The notes under the pieces were generated by a model. That model saw only the letters and a program-made list of their open reading frames with translations. It was not told the origin of the DNA and searched no databases. Positions 16,924 to 25,148 of a stretch of 64,000 bases of DNA are shown one piece after another (the stretch's first letter is position 1; each line of letters starts with the position of its first letter). The translations under genes and the position numbers were made by a program. This DNA is from Mesorhizobium sp. M1E.F.Ca.ET.045.02.1.1 (GTDB lineage Bacteria; Pseudomonadota; Alphaproteobacteria; Rhizobiales; Rhizobiaceae): NCBI RefSeq assembly GCF_003952485.1, contig NZ_CP034447.1, forward strand, positions 186,001 to 250,000, read 5' to 3'.

Positions 16924-18072
16924 TCAGGCTGCCCCGCTGTGATCGCCACGCTGGCGCGAGCCGTTGGAAGGAAAGAACCATGCCTTTTCAGCGTCGATGG
17001 TCAGTCCCAGATTATCGCCGTCACGCAGTGATCGCGCGCGCTCGGCGGAAATGCGGGCGACGAACTGAGCGCCGGCCTCGGCATCGACAAAGACGTGAGC
17101 GTCGATCCCTGCGTGCTCAATGCGCGTGACGCGAACCGGCAGGGCTCCTGGATGATCCTTCTCAGCCAGGGTCGCATGCTCGGGGCGGAAGGCCAGCGTT
17201 CCGGCCAGCCCGGATCCGAGCGCGTCGCGAATGATGATCCTGCTGCCGCCGATCATGAGCCCGCCGCCTATAGGTGCGGCCACTGCCAGCTCGTTCAGGA
17301 ATGGCTGCGCCAGGAAGCGCGCTACGTCTAGATCGACGGGTTCGCGATAGAGATCGGCAGGGGCTGCGACCTGACGGAGTTCGCCGCCAAAGATGACTGC
17401 GACGCGGTCTGAAAGCGCTGCCGCCTCGGCCTGGTCATGGGTAACGAAGATAGTCGTCGTTTCCATTTCCTTGTGAAGCCGTGCGATCTCGCCACGCGTA
17501 TGGATGCGCAGCGCTGCGTCCAAGTTTGCCAAGGGTTCGTCCATGAGGAAGATCTTCGGCTTGCGCACCATGGCGCGTCCCAAAGCCACGCGCTGGCGCT
17601 GCCCGCCCGACAGCGCCGACGGTCGACGCTCGAGCAGCGCGTCGAGCTTGAGAAGCCCTGATGTCTGCCGGACCCGCTCCTGGATCGAGCGTTTGCGTTG
17701 GATGGCTCCGGGCAGCAGCGCGCCAATCACAGGAAGCCGTTCCAAGCTGCTTAGCTCACGCATGACCAGCGGGGCAGCAATGTTGTCGTGCACGCTCAGA
17801 TGCGGATAAAGGGCGTAGCTCTGGAACACGAAGGCTAGGTCGCGGTCCTTCGGCGCCACCGCGTCCAGCCCCCTGCCGCCTGCACGCACATGGCCCTGGT
17901 CGGCACGCTCCAGCCCCGCGATGATCCGAAGAAGCGTTGATTTACCACACCCGGACGGCCCCAGCAGTGTCACAAACTCCCCCGCAGCAACCCTTAGACA
18001 GATGCCGCGCAGGACATCAATCGCGCCAAACCGCTTGCCGATGTCGTCGATGTGAAGGTCTAACGCTGCCAT
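16924..18072 (-). CDS. ABC transporter ATPase (UgpC/MalK-like)
   Basis: The 382-residue protein has Walker A GPSGCGKST (near residue 38), Q-loop VFQSYALYPH, signature LSGGQRQRVALGRA, Walker B IFLMDEPLANLD and H-loop FVTHDQ, followed by a C-terminal OB-fold (TOBE) domain with the LAFRPEHATL motif. About 25 extra residues sit between the Q-loop and the signature (SSLERLPVIGALLPGAIQRK). It is the only intact sugar-type ATPase gene in the window. The second transporter at 20.7-23.8 kb lacks one, so this subunit may serve both, as MsiK-type ATPases do. Confidence 0.93.
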   Translation of the reverse strand: MAALDLHIDDIGKRFGAIDVLRGICLRVAAGEFVTLLGPSGCGKSTLLRIIAGLERADQGHVRAGGRGLDAVAPKDRDLAFVFQSYALYPHLSVHDNIAAPLVMRELSSLERLPVIGALLPGAIQRKRSIQERVRQTSGLLKLDALLERRPSALSGGQRQRVALGRAMVRKPKIFLMDEPLANLDAALRIHTRGEIARLHKEMETTTIFVTHDQAEAAALSDRVAVIFGGELRQVAAPADLYREPVDLDVARFLAQPFLNELAVAAPIGGGLMIGGSRIIIRDALGSGLAGTLAFRPEHATLAEKDHPGALPVRVTRIEHAGIDAHVFVDAEAGAQFVARISAERARSLRDGDNLGLTIDAEKAWFFPSNGSRQRGDHSGAA

Positions 18073-18146
18073 TCCGAGTTCCCTTTCGGTGGGCGTGACT
18101 TCTATCGGTGCTTTATTTCATTTTCGTGACAATATGGAGTTTAATT
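18073..18146 (-). promoter_or_regulatory. Possible RpiR operator between regulator and transporter genes
   Basis: Read on the minus strand, the 74-bp gap contains two copies of AATGAAAT, about 30 bp apart, in an AT-rich context with ATATTGTCACG between them. The rest of the neighbourhood is GC-rich, so this stands out. A direct repeat just upstream of the ATPase start could be the binding site of the RpiR protein encoded next to it. No experiment or motif database supports this here. Confidence 0.3.
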
Positions 18147-18986
18147 TCATTTGGCAACCGGTTTATCCATCGCCTTTCCGAGCGCCAGCATGAGGCTTTC
18201 GATCACAAAGATCTTGCCGATCGTCGATGTTAGGGTGCCGCCGATCGGGTGGTCTTGAAGGCCGGAGGCCTGCAGGGTGAAGTCAGCCGCTTTCTCGAGC
18301 GGGCTGCGGGCGCGGTTGGTGATGGCGACGGTCAGTGCCCCCGCAGAACGGGCGCCCTTGAGGAACTGGACGGTGTCAACCGTGAGGCCGGAGATCGAAA
18401 GGCCGATCGCAACGCATCCGGGACTAAGCCCGCTGGCGACTTCGTGAGCCATGTTGGAATTCCTGAACGCAAAGGCCGTTAGCCCGACACGCAAAAGCCG
18501 ATAGGCAAGCAGTTCTGCCGTTATACCGGACATTCCGGCGCCGTAGAGGTCGATCCGTCTGCTTGCCGCAAGCGCGGCGGCGACCTTCGCGAGAGTTTCG
18601 GAATCGGCATTGTTGTGTGCGATGCTGAGGTTTTGCGCCATGGTGTCGTGCAAGGATTGCAGAGCGCTATCCGCAGTTCCAGCAGCAGTAGGAGGCAGTC
18701 CCGGGCGGCCAATCTCGGCCGCCAATGCCAGCTTGAAGTCGCGGAAGCCGGAAAAGCCTATCTGCCGGCAAAGCCGCAATATGCTCGCTTCACCACTGGC
18801 CGCGAATTCACCTAGCTCCGCGACCGATTGGTGCAGCACCTTTTCCGGGTTTTCCAGAATGTATTTGGCAATGCGAGCGAGCGCATTGGGCAATCGATCG
18901 ATGTCGTCCTGCAGGCGAGCCAAGATGCTCTCGTGCGATGCCGCTTTCATTGCAGGTGAGTTGACGCTCATTTCCACAATCCTCAC
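18147..18986 (-). CDS. RpiR-family transcriptional regulator
   Basis: The 279-residue protein has an N-terminal HTH_6 domain (DDIDRLPNALARIAKYILEN, then ELGEFAASGEASILRLCRQI, then GFSGFRDFKLALA) and a C-terminal SIS domain (RIDLYGAGMSGITAELLAYR, then GLSISGLTVDTVQFLK). SIS domains of this family bind phosphosugars. It is the first gene of the minus-strand transporter/phosphoesterase operon and so is probably its local regulator. The ATG at 18971 or 18950 could also be the start. Its ligand is probably a phosphorylated product of the pathway. Confidence 0.9.
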   Translation of the reverse strand: MRIVEMSVNSPAMKAASHESILARLQDDIDRLPNALARIAKYILENPEKVLHQSVAELGEFAASGEASILRLCRQIGFSGFRDFKLALAAEIGRPGLPPTAAGTADSALQSLHDTMAQNLSIAHNNADSETLAKVAAALAASRRIDLYGAGMSGITAELLAYRLLRVGLTAFAFRNSNMAHEVASGLSPGCVAIGLSISGLTVDTVQFLKGARSAGALTVAITNRARSPLEKAADFTLQASGLQDHPIGGTLTSTIGKIFVIESLMLALGKAMDKPVAK

Positions 18987-19120
18987 CCCTTATGAATGAA
19001 GGAAAGAGCAGCGAGATACCATAAATTATCGAACAATTTCTGGACAATCGACCGAGGGCGGCCCCAAGGTCGCGAGAACAATGCCTCGCTCGTGACCGTC
19101 CTGGCGTCGGTCCGCCAAGG

Positions 19121-20599
19121 TCAATAGTCCTCAATTCTCTCCGGGCCGGATCCACTTCTAAGCATCATTGCGGAAAAGCTGCGGCCTAATAGGTCGTATT
19201 TCAACCCCCTGTGATGGTGGCTATCCCATAGGTCATAATGCTCATTGGGATCCTCTTTATGATCGAACAGCTCTCCTATTCCAACATCGTGATATACATT
19301 TAGTTTGTGACGTCCATCATAGTACATCGATGCGCGGGACCCTCGGCTGCCGCGGAACCTGAGGGAGTTGTGATACTCACTGACAACGTATGGCTTATGG
19401 CAATCCAGTGAAGTGTTCCCAAGCAGCATCTGGTCGAGTGACAGCCCCTGCATGGCCTTTGGGACCTCAAGCCCCGATAACGAGAGCAATGTGGGCGCAA
19501 TATCGACCAGCTCGACAAGTGCATTCGACACCGATCCTTGGGCTGGGCTGCCAGGCACGGAAATCACAAGTGGGACATGCACCACACCCTCATAGAACCG
19601 GCAGCCTTTGTAGAGCAGGCCGTGGTCGCCCATCATATCACCATGATCGCTCATGAAGACGATGATCGTGCGATCCAGCTGGCCGGTTTCCGTCAAAGTG
19701 TCTAGTATCCGGCCGACCAGATCGTCCACCTGTGCCACCTCGGCGTGATAGGCCGCTCTCATCTCCCAAATATTGAACTTCGTTGGTGGCGCTTCATGCG
19801 TAGGTCCTGCCAATTCGTCGTTGTGCGCCTCACCCGCGTCTGTTGCTGCGTGCCAAGGATCCACCGCGAATTTCGCTTGCTGATCGACTCGTTCAAATTT
19901 CTTCTGGTGCTCGAGATCAATCGGCTTGAACGCAGGATCAGGCATATCATTTGGATTGAACCGCCTGAGGTAGTCTGGCGGGGGATTGAGGGGCGGATGA
20001 GGCGCGTCGATGTTAACGCCTAAATACCAACTACGATCAGAATGCATCTTGATGAAGCGCTCAGCCCGATCGCCTGCCCAACGCGCCTGCCGATATTCTG
20101 CGGCTGGTCCCGGACCATAGTGTTGGTCAAGATAGGGTTTGAAGTAGGCTTCGGGATTGACCCCTTTTGACCACATCCACGCATGATAGTCGTGGTTGCC
20201 TGACCACTCCGGAAATGGCTCAGGGCTCCAGTAGAACTCGGCAAATCCATCATCGGGGCGCTTTTCTATCATGCCACGTGTGGCAGACAGGTGCAGCTTT
20301 CCTATGTGCCCTGTATAGTATCCGGCGTTCGCCATCAGTTTTGGGAGCAAAACGAGATGCGAAGGAAATGTGCCGGCGCCGTTCTGATGCACTTGGTGTG
20401 CGATCGGATACAAGCCTGTCAGAAAGCTCGTTCGGCTCGGCGTGCAGATAGGGCTCTGACAATACGCACGGGCGAATGCCGTGCCCCTCGCCGCCAGGCG
20501 GTCAATATTGGGCGTCTGCGTGCCTTTGAACCCTAGGCACTGCAAGGTGTCCCAACGCTGCTGATCGCTGCAAATCCAGACTATACTAAAGTTCCTCAA
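19121..20599 (-). CDS. Cytoplasmic sulfatase (type I, formylglycine-dependent)
   Basis: The 492-residue protein begins VWICSDQQRWDTLQCLG, the metal-binding start of alkaline-phosphatase-superfamily sulfatases. Residues 52-56 are CTPSR, the exact CxPxR site whose Cys becomes formylglycine. GYYTGHIGKLHL (catalytic Lys) and FMSDHGDMMGDHGLLYKG (metal Asp/His) follow. No signal peptide is present, so it acts inside the cell. Related phosphonate monoester hydrolases and choline sulfatases share this fold. The adjacent sugar transporter, SIS protein and sugar kinase favour a sulfated sugar. The gene lies 79 bp after the binding-protein pseudogene on the same strand. Confidence 0.88.
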   Translation of the reverse strand: MRNFSIVWICSDQQRWDTLQCLGFKGTQTPNIDRLAARGTAFARAYCQSPICTPSRTSFLTGLYPIAHQVHQNGAGTFPSHLVLLPKLMANAGYYTGHIGKLHLSATRGMIEKRPDDGFAEFYWSPEPFPEWSGNHDYHAWMWSKGVNPEAYFKPYLDQHYGPGPAAEYRQARWAGDRAERFIKMHSDRSWYLGVNIDAPHPPLNPPPDYLRRFNPNDMPDPAFKPIDLEHQKKFERVDQQAKFAVDPWHAATDAGEAHNDELAGPTHEAPPTKFNIWEMRAAYHAEVAQVDDLVGRILDTLTETGQLDRTIIVFMSDHGDMMGDHGLLYKGCRFYEGVVHVPLVISVPGSPAQGSVSNALVELVDIAPTLLSLSGLEVPKAMQGLSLDQMLLGNTSLDCHKPYVVSEYHNSLRFRGSRGSRASMYYDGRHKLNVYHDVGIGELFDHKEDPNEHYDLWDSHHHRGLKYDLLGRSFSAMMLRSGSGPERIEDY

Positions 20600-20678
20600 C
20601 TCTCATCCCACGCGCTATGAAGGTTCAGTTCGCGCGCGCACCGGCGCGCAAAACCGCGCCGGTGGCGACGTGTAACGG

Positions 20679-21944
20679 CTATTTCAGGTATCCAGCGCGC
20701 TTCACGATTTCGACCGCATCACCTTGAGCATCGTCCAAGGCAGCCTCTGGGCTCTTGCTCCTGACAACCGCTTCTTGCAGGGCACGGCCAAGGCGATCGC
20801 CGATCTCCTTGAATTCTGGAATGCGAGGATAATACCACTCGGGCGCCCCGCGAAGCGTTTCTGCATACGTTGCCGCAAACGATCCATGGCCATAATCATA
20901 GTCATGTTTCGCACGGATTTCCGGATCGTCCCACAGCGATGTCCTGGTGATGGCGACAAAGGTGCTGTCGAGCGAAATCCGCTTCATGAGATCTTTACTC
21001 GTCGCCCATTGAAGGAAGGCCGCTGCAGCTGCCTTGTTTTCTGATGCAGCTGGAATGACATACGCCTGTCCCGCAAAGGGCGGGAACCTCCCACTTACGC
21101 CGCCAGGGGGCAAAGCAAACCCAAGCTTGCCGACGACCTTCGACAGCTTGGGATCGAGAATGCGACCTGCGGTGGGAGCGCCTTCGACAGTCATAGCAAT
21201 GCGGCCCTGCTGCATCGCGATGACAACATCATCGAAGGTTGCTGAGATGCTCCCAGGCACAGTGAAATTGGTCATCACATCCGTGTACCATTTCAGCGCC
21301 TCCACCGCAGCGGGCGAATTTACCGTGGGCGTCAGATCCGCTGGTTCGTTCGCAAAATATTTACCGCCAAAACCATAAAGAACCTGGCCCCAAAACCATA
21401 TATTCTCGCCAGTATCCGGTTGACCCCGTAGCGCCGTGCACTGAATGTCTGCCTTTCTCAGCAGATCACAATCATTACGGAACTCTTCCCACGTTTGCGG
21501 TGGCTGTTTGATTCCGGCTTTCTCGAACAAGTCGGCACGATAATACAGGAGCTGTGTCGCCGCGAAATGCGGAAATGCCAGCTGTTTGCCGTCCTTATTG
21601 TAGAGGCGCAGCACGGGAGCGATGAAATCCTGTACGTCCGCACTCTTCATGTCTATGTAATTATCGAGCGGCTCCAGGATGATCGTATCGCCGAACTCTC
21701 GTTAAGTATACTGAACGGTAGGAGCTCGACGACACTTGAACGGCGGCGCATAACCGAAGAGATCAAACTGCACTTCAGCGCCAGTCTTCTCTGTGAATTC
21801 GTGCGCGAATTTTTTGAGCTCCAAATCGTATGCCGAGTTTGTCGATAGGACCTTTATTTTCACGCCGTCATAGCGCTGCTGAGCCGACGCTCCGCCGCCG
21901 ACGGCAACACCTAATGCAACAGCAAGAATTCCAAGACATCTCAT
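20679..21944 (-). pseudogene. ABC solute-binding protein, disrupted
   Basis: The first part (21944-21702) encodes a signal peptide (MRCLGILAVALGVAVGGGAS) and the mature start KIKVLSTNSAYDLELKKFAH. The second part (21650-20679) is the C-terminal three quarters of a family 1 binding protein (HFAATQLLYYRADLFEKAG, GFALPPGGVSGRFPPFAGQA). Between them frame 1 reads to a TAA near 21705, a second frame reads SSVVELLPFSILNE, and the first frame resumes as FGDTIILEPLDNYID. Some 20-30 residues usual for the family are absent. At least two frame changes, and probably a small deletion, inactivate it unless the sequence is wrong here. Confidence 0.8.
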
Positions 21945-21968
21945 TGCTTTTCTCCTTGAGCTAGCGTT

Positions 21969-22874
21969 TCACCCTTTCACGGAACCGGTCGTTGTTGGGC
22001 CGGCGACGTATTTTTTTACGAACGGCACGAACACCACGATCGGGACCAGCATAAGCACGCATGCGGCTGCCGCCTTGCCCCAATCGGTCCCCTCAAATGG
22101 GATGAAATTCAGTATTGCGACGGCGGCAGTTTTCGCGTCATCGCGTGTCAGTGTCAGCGCGAAAAGAAACTCATTCCACGAACCAATAAATATCAGTATT
22201 GCTGTTGCCATGATACCAGATTTGGCGATGGGTATCGAGATGAGCGTCATCGTCTGCAGCGTTGACGCGCCGTCTATCATCGCGGCTTCTTCAATTTCAC
22301 GCGGCACTTGGTCAAAAAACGCCGACAAATACCATATCGCAAGCGGAACCGCGAACATTGTGTTGACGATGATCAGCGCAATCTTCGTGTCGACGAGGTG
22401 TACTTGGCGAAAAAAGAGAAAGTAGGGGATGATGTAGATCATCGCTGGCGCCGCCCGGAGTGCCAACACCAGCGTCAATAGCCTTCGCATCGCAGTTTTC
22501 TGCAAATGAGAGATGCCAAAGGCTGCCGGGATCGAAAGCGCCATGGTCAATATGATGGTGCTGCATGAGACCACAATTGAATTGATGAGCGCGGAAGAGA
22601 AGTCCTTGTCAGCGATTATCGCGGTATAGTGCTGAGCGGATGGCTCCCCCACGATCACGGGCGGCCATTGAAACATCTCGGTCGGCTGCTTGAGAGATGT
22701 CGATAGGGTCCACAATATCGGCGAGAACAGGAATAGCGCAAAGGCAGCGGAGACAAGGTATCCGTAGATGCGACGTCCGAGGTCCCGACGCATGGGCTCA
22801 CCTCCCAACGCGAGGGGCCGAGATTTGGCGAGTGGATGATATTCGGAGATGTGACGTCCAAAGTATCGATGCAT
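21969..22874 (-). CDS. ABC sugar-type permease (MalG-like)
   Basis: The protein has six membrane segments and the EAA loop EIEEAAMIDGASTLQTMTLI. Two starts are possible, at 22874 and 22793, each preceded by GGGAGGT, because an 81-bp tandem duplication copied the ribosome site and start. The 22793 start (MRRDLGRRIYGYL) gives 274 residues, normal for the family; the 22874 start adds 27 residues encoded by the duplicate. It lies 4 bp after the stop of the other permease and forms a channel with it. Confidence 0.88.
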   Translation of the reverse strand: MHRYFGRHISEYHPLAKSRPLALGGEPMRRDLGRRIYGYLVSAAFALFLFSPILWTLSTSLKQPTEMFQWPPVIVGEPSAQHYTAIIADKDFSSALINSIVVSCSTIILTMALSIPAAFGISHLQKTAMRRLLTLVLALRAAPAMIYIIPYFLFFRQVHLVDTKIALIIVNTMFAVPLAIWYLSAFFDQVPREIEEAAMIDGASTLQTMTLISIPIAKSGIMATAILIFIGSWNEFLFALTLTRDDAKTAAVAILNFIPFEGTDWGKAAAACVLMLVPIVVFVPFVKKYVAGPTTTGSVKG

Positions 22875-22900
22875 CGGCTTACCTCCCAACGCGAGTGGCC
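22790..22900 (-). repeat. Imperfect 81-bp tandem duplication at the permease-permease junction
   Basis: The segment CTCGCGTTGGGAGGT followed by an ATG occurs twice, with starts at 22874 and 22793, exactly 81 bp (27 codons) apart. The surrounding bases (AAATCTCGGCC before it, GGACGTC and CATCT after it) are also repeated with about 80 percent identity. The unit spans the end of one permease gene, its stop, the ribosome site and the first codons of the next. The duplication keeps the frame open and creates a second start. Confidence 0.8.
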
Positions 22901-23757
22901 GAGATTTGGCGAATAGACCAAAAACACACGCCGACGATCGTTGTTGTGAATGCCACGAGAATTGCGGCGGAATAATCTAGATCGAGATATGTAAATGCGG
23001 TCAGAAAAGCGTAGAAGTTTAGGGGTTCAGTCGCCCCAGCCGGCCCGCCACCTGTCAACACGAAGATCACGGGGAAAATCCCAAGGACCTCTAAGGCTTG
23101 AAACACGGCGACGGCTCCCATCGCAGGTAAGACGAGCGGTATGGAAATATGCCATTGCGCCTGGGCCCAACTTGCTCCGTCGAGGTTTGCCGCCTCATAA
23201 ATCTCGTCTGGGATCGAGTCCAAAGACGAGAGAAGCAGCAAAGCAACGATGGGAACGCCAAACCAAATCGATACGATGATCACGGAGATAAGCGCTGACG
23301 TTTTGCTTCCAAGTAAGTCAGCTTCGAAATTGTGACCGAACAAGCTTGCGAGATAAGACAAGCCGCCCACACCAGGAATGAGGAACAGCTTCCACACAAT
23401 TCCGCCTACCGCTGGCGGAGTTATTGACGGAAGCAGGAAAGATGCTCGCATCCACCGTGTGCCAACGAGATTTTCCTTAAGCGCTATTGCCAACGCTAAT
23501 CCACACAGTAATTGGAGGACGACGGGGACGACGACCAAAATGAACGTAACCAGCGCGGCGTTGATAAACCGACCGTCGGACAAGAACCGCGCGTAATTGT
23601 AAAGCCCGATAAAGCGCGTCTTTTCCGGGAAGGCTATGTTGAAGTCCCCGAACGAGAGGGCAACGACAGCTGCAATCGGGACGAGCGTCGCGAGACATAG
23701 GAACCCGATCGCGGGTGTAATGAGCGCCGAAGACACTTTAGGCCGGGAAGATGCCAT
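22879..23757 (-). CDS. ABC sugar-type permease (MalF-like)
   Basis: The 292-residue protein has six membrane segments and the EAA loop EIYEAANLDGASWAQAQWHI. The GLYNYARFLSD segment after the first helix is typical of MalF/UgpA halves. It stops at TAA 22881-22879, 4 bp before the next permease start. No ATPase gene is in this cluster, so the transporter must borrow one. The gene itself looks intact. Confidence 0.88.
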   Translation of the reverse strand: MASSRPKVSSALITPAIGFLCLATLVPIAAVVALSFGDFNIAFPEKTRFIGLYNYARFLSDGRFINAALVTFILVVVPVVLQLLCGLALAIALKENLVGTRWMRASFLLPSITPPAVGGIVWKLFLIPGVGGLSYLASLFGHNFEADLLGSKTSALISVIIVSIWFGVPIVALLLLSSLDSIPDEIYEAANLDGASWAQAQWHISIPLVLPAMGAVAVFQALEVLGIFPVIFVLTGGGPAGATEPLNFYAFLTAFTYLDLDYSAAILVAFTTTIVGVCFWSIRQISATRVGR

Positions 23758-24134
23758 CGTCCGTTAGTCCTGGAGTTATTTATTCTCGCCCTGAATGGGT
23801 CCCCAAGCTGCTGCCAGCAATGCTAAAGCGGGCTTCAGTAAGCAGAGGGCGTCACGATGCAGTGTTCCCCGTGGTGAGCTATTCGCGGCCGTCGACGTGA
23901 TGAAGTGCCGAGACAATTCCACGGTGTATAGTTTTATTGTAGGGTTACCTTTCCAAGTTTCATACGCCTTTGGAAACAGAATGCTGCGCAGCATTCAATC
24001 GGCAGGCGAAGCACGACGCATTCTTGCCCGTCAACGGCCTCGAGACAGCGGGATCACTGCCACTGGCTCGCCATTGCTGTCTTGATCAGGGCCAAGAAGG
24101 ATGCCCGGAACGTGTCATCTCGTGACGCGCGTGC
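23758..24134. other. Gap upstream of the permease genes
   Basis: No gene is supported. A 72-codon minus-strand frame (23994-23776) has no recognisable features. The interval separates the SIS gene from the transporter genes and probably contains a promoter. It includes the perfect palindrome described in the next entry. Confidence 0.35.
23979..23996. promoter_or_regulatory. Perfect 18-bp palindrome, candidate operator
   Basis: GAATGCTGCGCAGCATTC at this position is a perfect inverted repeat without spacer. It lies about 220 bp upstream of the first permease start in an otherwise empty gap. An RpiR or other dimeric regulator could bind it. The function is inferred from position and symmetry only. 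Confidence 0.35.
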
Positions 24135-25148
24135 TCAGACCCGGGGCTCCGATTCATTCACGGTCACCTTTGTGTCATTTTGGCTATAACGAAACTGGGC
24201 ATCAGTAAGTCCGGCCGCGTCGGACAGTTCTGCGGCTAGCAGCTGAGCGGGCAGGATGTCCACGATTGATCGTCCCACACGGTTCTGCAAAGATGGCACC
24301 TTCACAACTGCTAGGTTTTTGGCGTCCTGAGGCGACTCGCTTGCGGTTACCAGAAGAACTGCACAGCCGATTTCAGCCAATTCCTGCGCCAATCGCACTT
24401 CGCGGCCGTCACCAAATATCAAAATCCCGGTTGCCTGATCCATCGATTCCATCGGGCCGTGCAAGTAGTGCAGCGTGTCTGCGACGCCGGTGGGCACCCT
24501 CGCAGCCTCGCGAATGAGCAAACAAGCCTCGCCCGCCGTACCCAAAGCCGATATCGCGCCAACGCAATCGATCGCCCGCTGGTCATGAAACATTTCTCCA
24601 ATGCGTGCCATCCTTTTCGCAGAGGTTTCCAAGACCTCGCTTGCTATCAGAGGAATGTCGTTCCAATTGAAGCTGTCTTCACCGCAGAGCGCATCTATCA
24701 GCAGCCCGCCTGCCAGCAGCGAGCCTGTGTAGCCGGTGCTCGACGGCAGTGAATCCGGACCGGACTCGAAGCGAAGTGCTGCCGAAGCGGTGCGTGACAG
24801 CGGGTCGTTGCCTCCGCTTGTAATCGCGAGGGATGGTAACGTGCTGTGGATGGTGAGTGCAGCGATTGGCTCGATGCTTCTTCCTCCGACAGAAAAGACT
24901 ATGATCGCGTCGCCAGGGTCCCCCGGCTCCATGAGATCGACTGCGCGCCAAGTATTTGCTCGTCTGCCGCGGCGTTGCAGCTCACCGGCCACTACCCCCG
25001 CTGCCTCGTAACTCGCGCCTATTCCTGTAACGACGACAGTCCCCTTTTCAAATGGCGCGAGATCAAGGTCGCGAAGCTGCGTTCCGACCACTTCCAAGGT
25101 ATGGCGAAACTGATTGGGTTGACGGGCGATCGTTGACCTGTAAATCAT
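24135..25148 (-). CDS. Double SIS-domain sugar-phosphate isomerase/deaminase-like protein
   Basis: From the ATG at 25148 the protein is 337 residues and begins MIYRSTIARQPNQFRHTLEV. Two SIS domains are visible: VVVTGIGASYEAAGVVAGEL with IIVFSVGGRSIEPIAAL, and AISALGTAGEACLLIREAAR with ILIFGDGREVRLAQELAEIG. This layout is that of the glucosamine-6-phosphate isomerase half of GlmS and of AgaS/FrlB-type deaminases. The start overlaps the kinase stop (ATGA, 25148-25145), so the sugar kinase product is probably its substrate. A 19-codon upstream extension is unlikely because it would lie inside the kinase gene. Confidence 0.85.
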   Translation of the reverse strand: MIYRSTIARQPNQFRHTLEVVGTQLRDLDLAPFEKGTVVVTGIGASYEAAGVVAGELQRRGRRANTWRAVDLMEPGDPGDAIIVFSVGGRSIEPIAALTIHSTLPSLAITSGGNDPLSRTASAALRFESGPDSLPSSTGYTGSLLAGGLLIDALCGEDSFNWNDIPLIASEVLETSAKRMARIGEMFHDQRAIDCVGAISALGTAGEACLLIREAARVPTGVADTLHYLHGPMESMDQATGILIFGDGREVRLAQELAEIGCAVLLVTASESPQDAKNLAVVKVPSLQNRVGRSIVDILPAQLLAAELSDAAGLTDAQFRYSQNDTKVTVNESEPRV

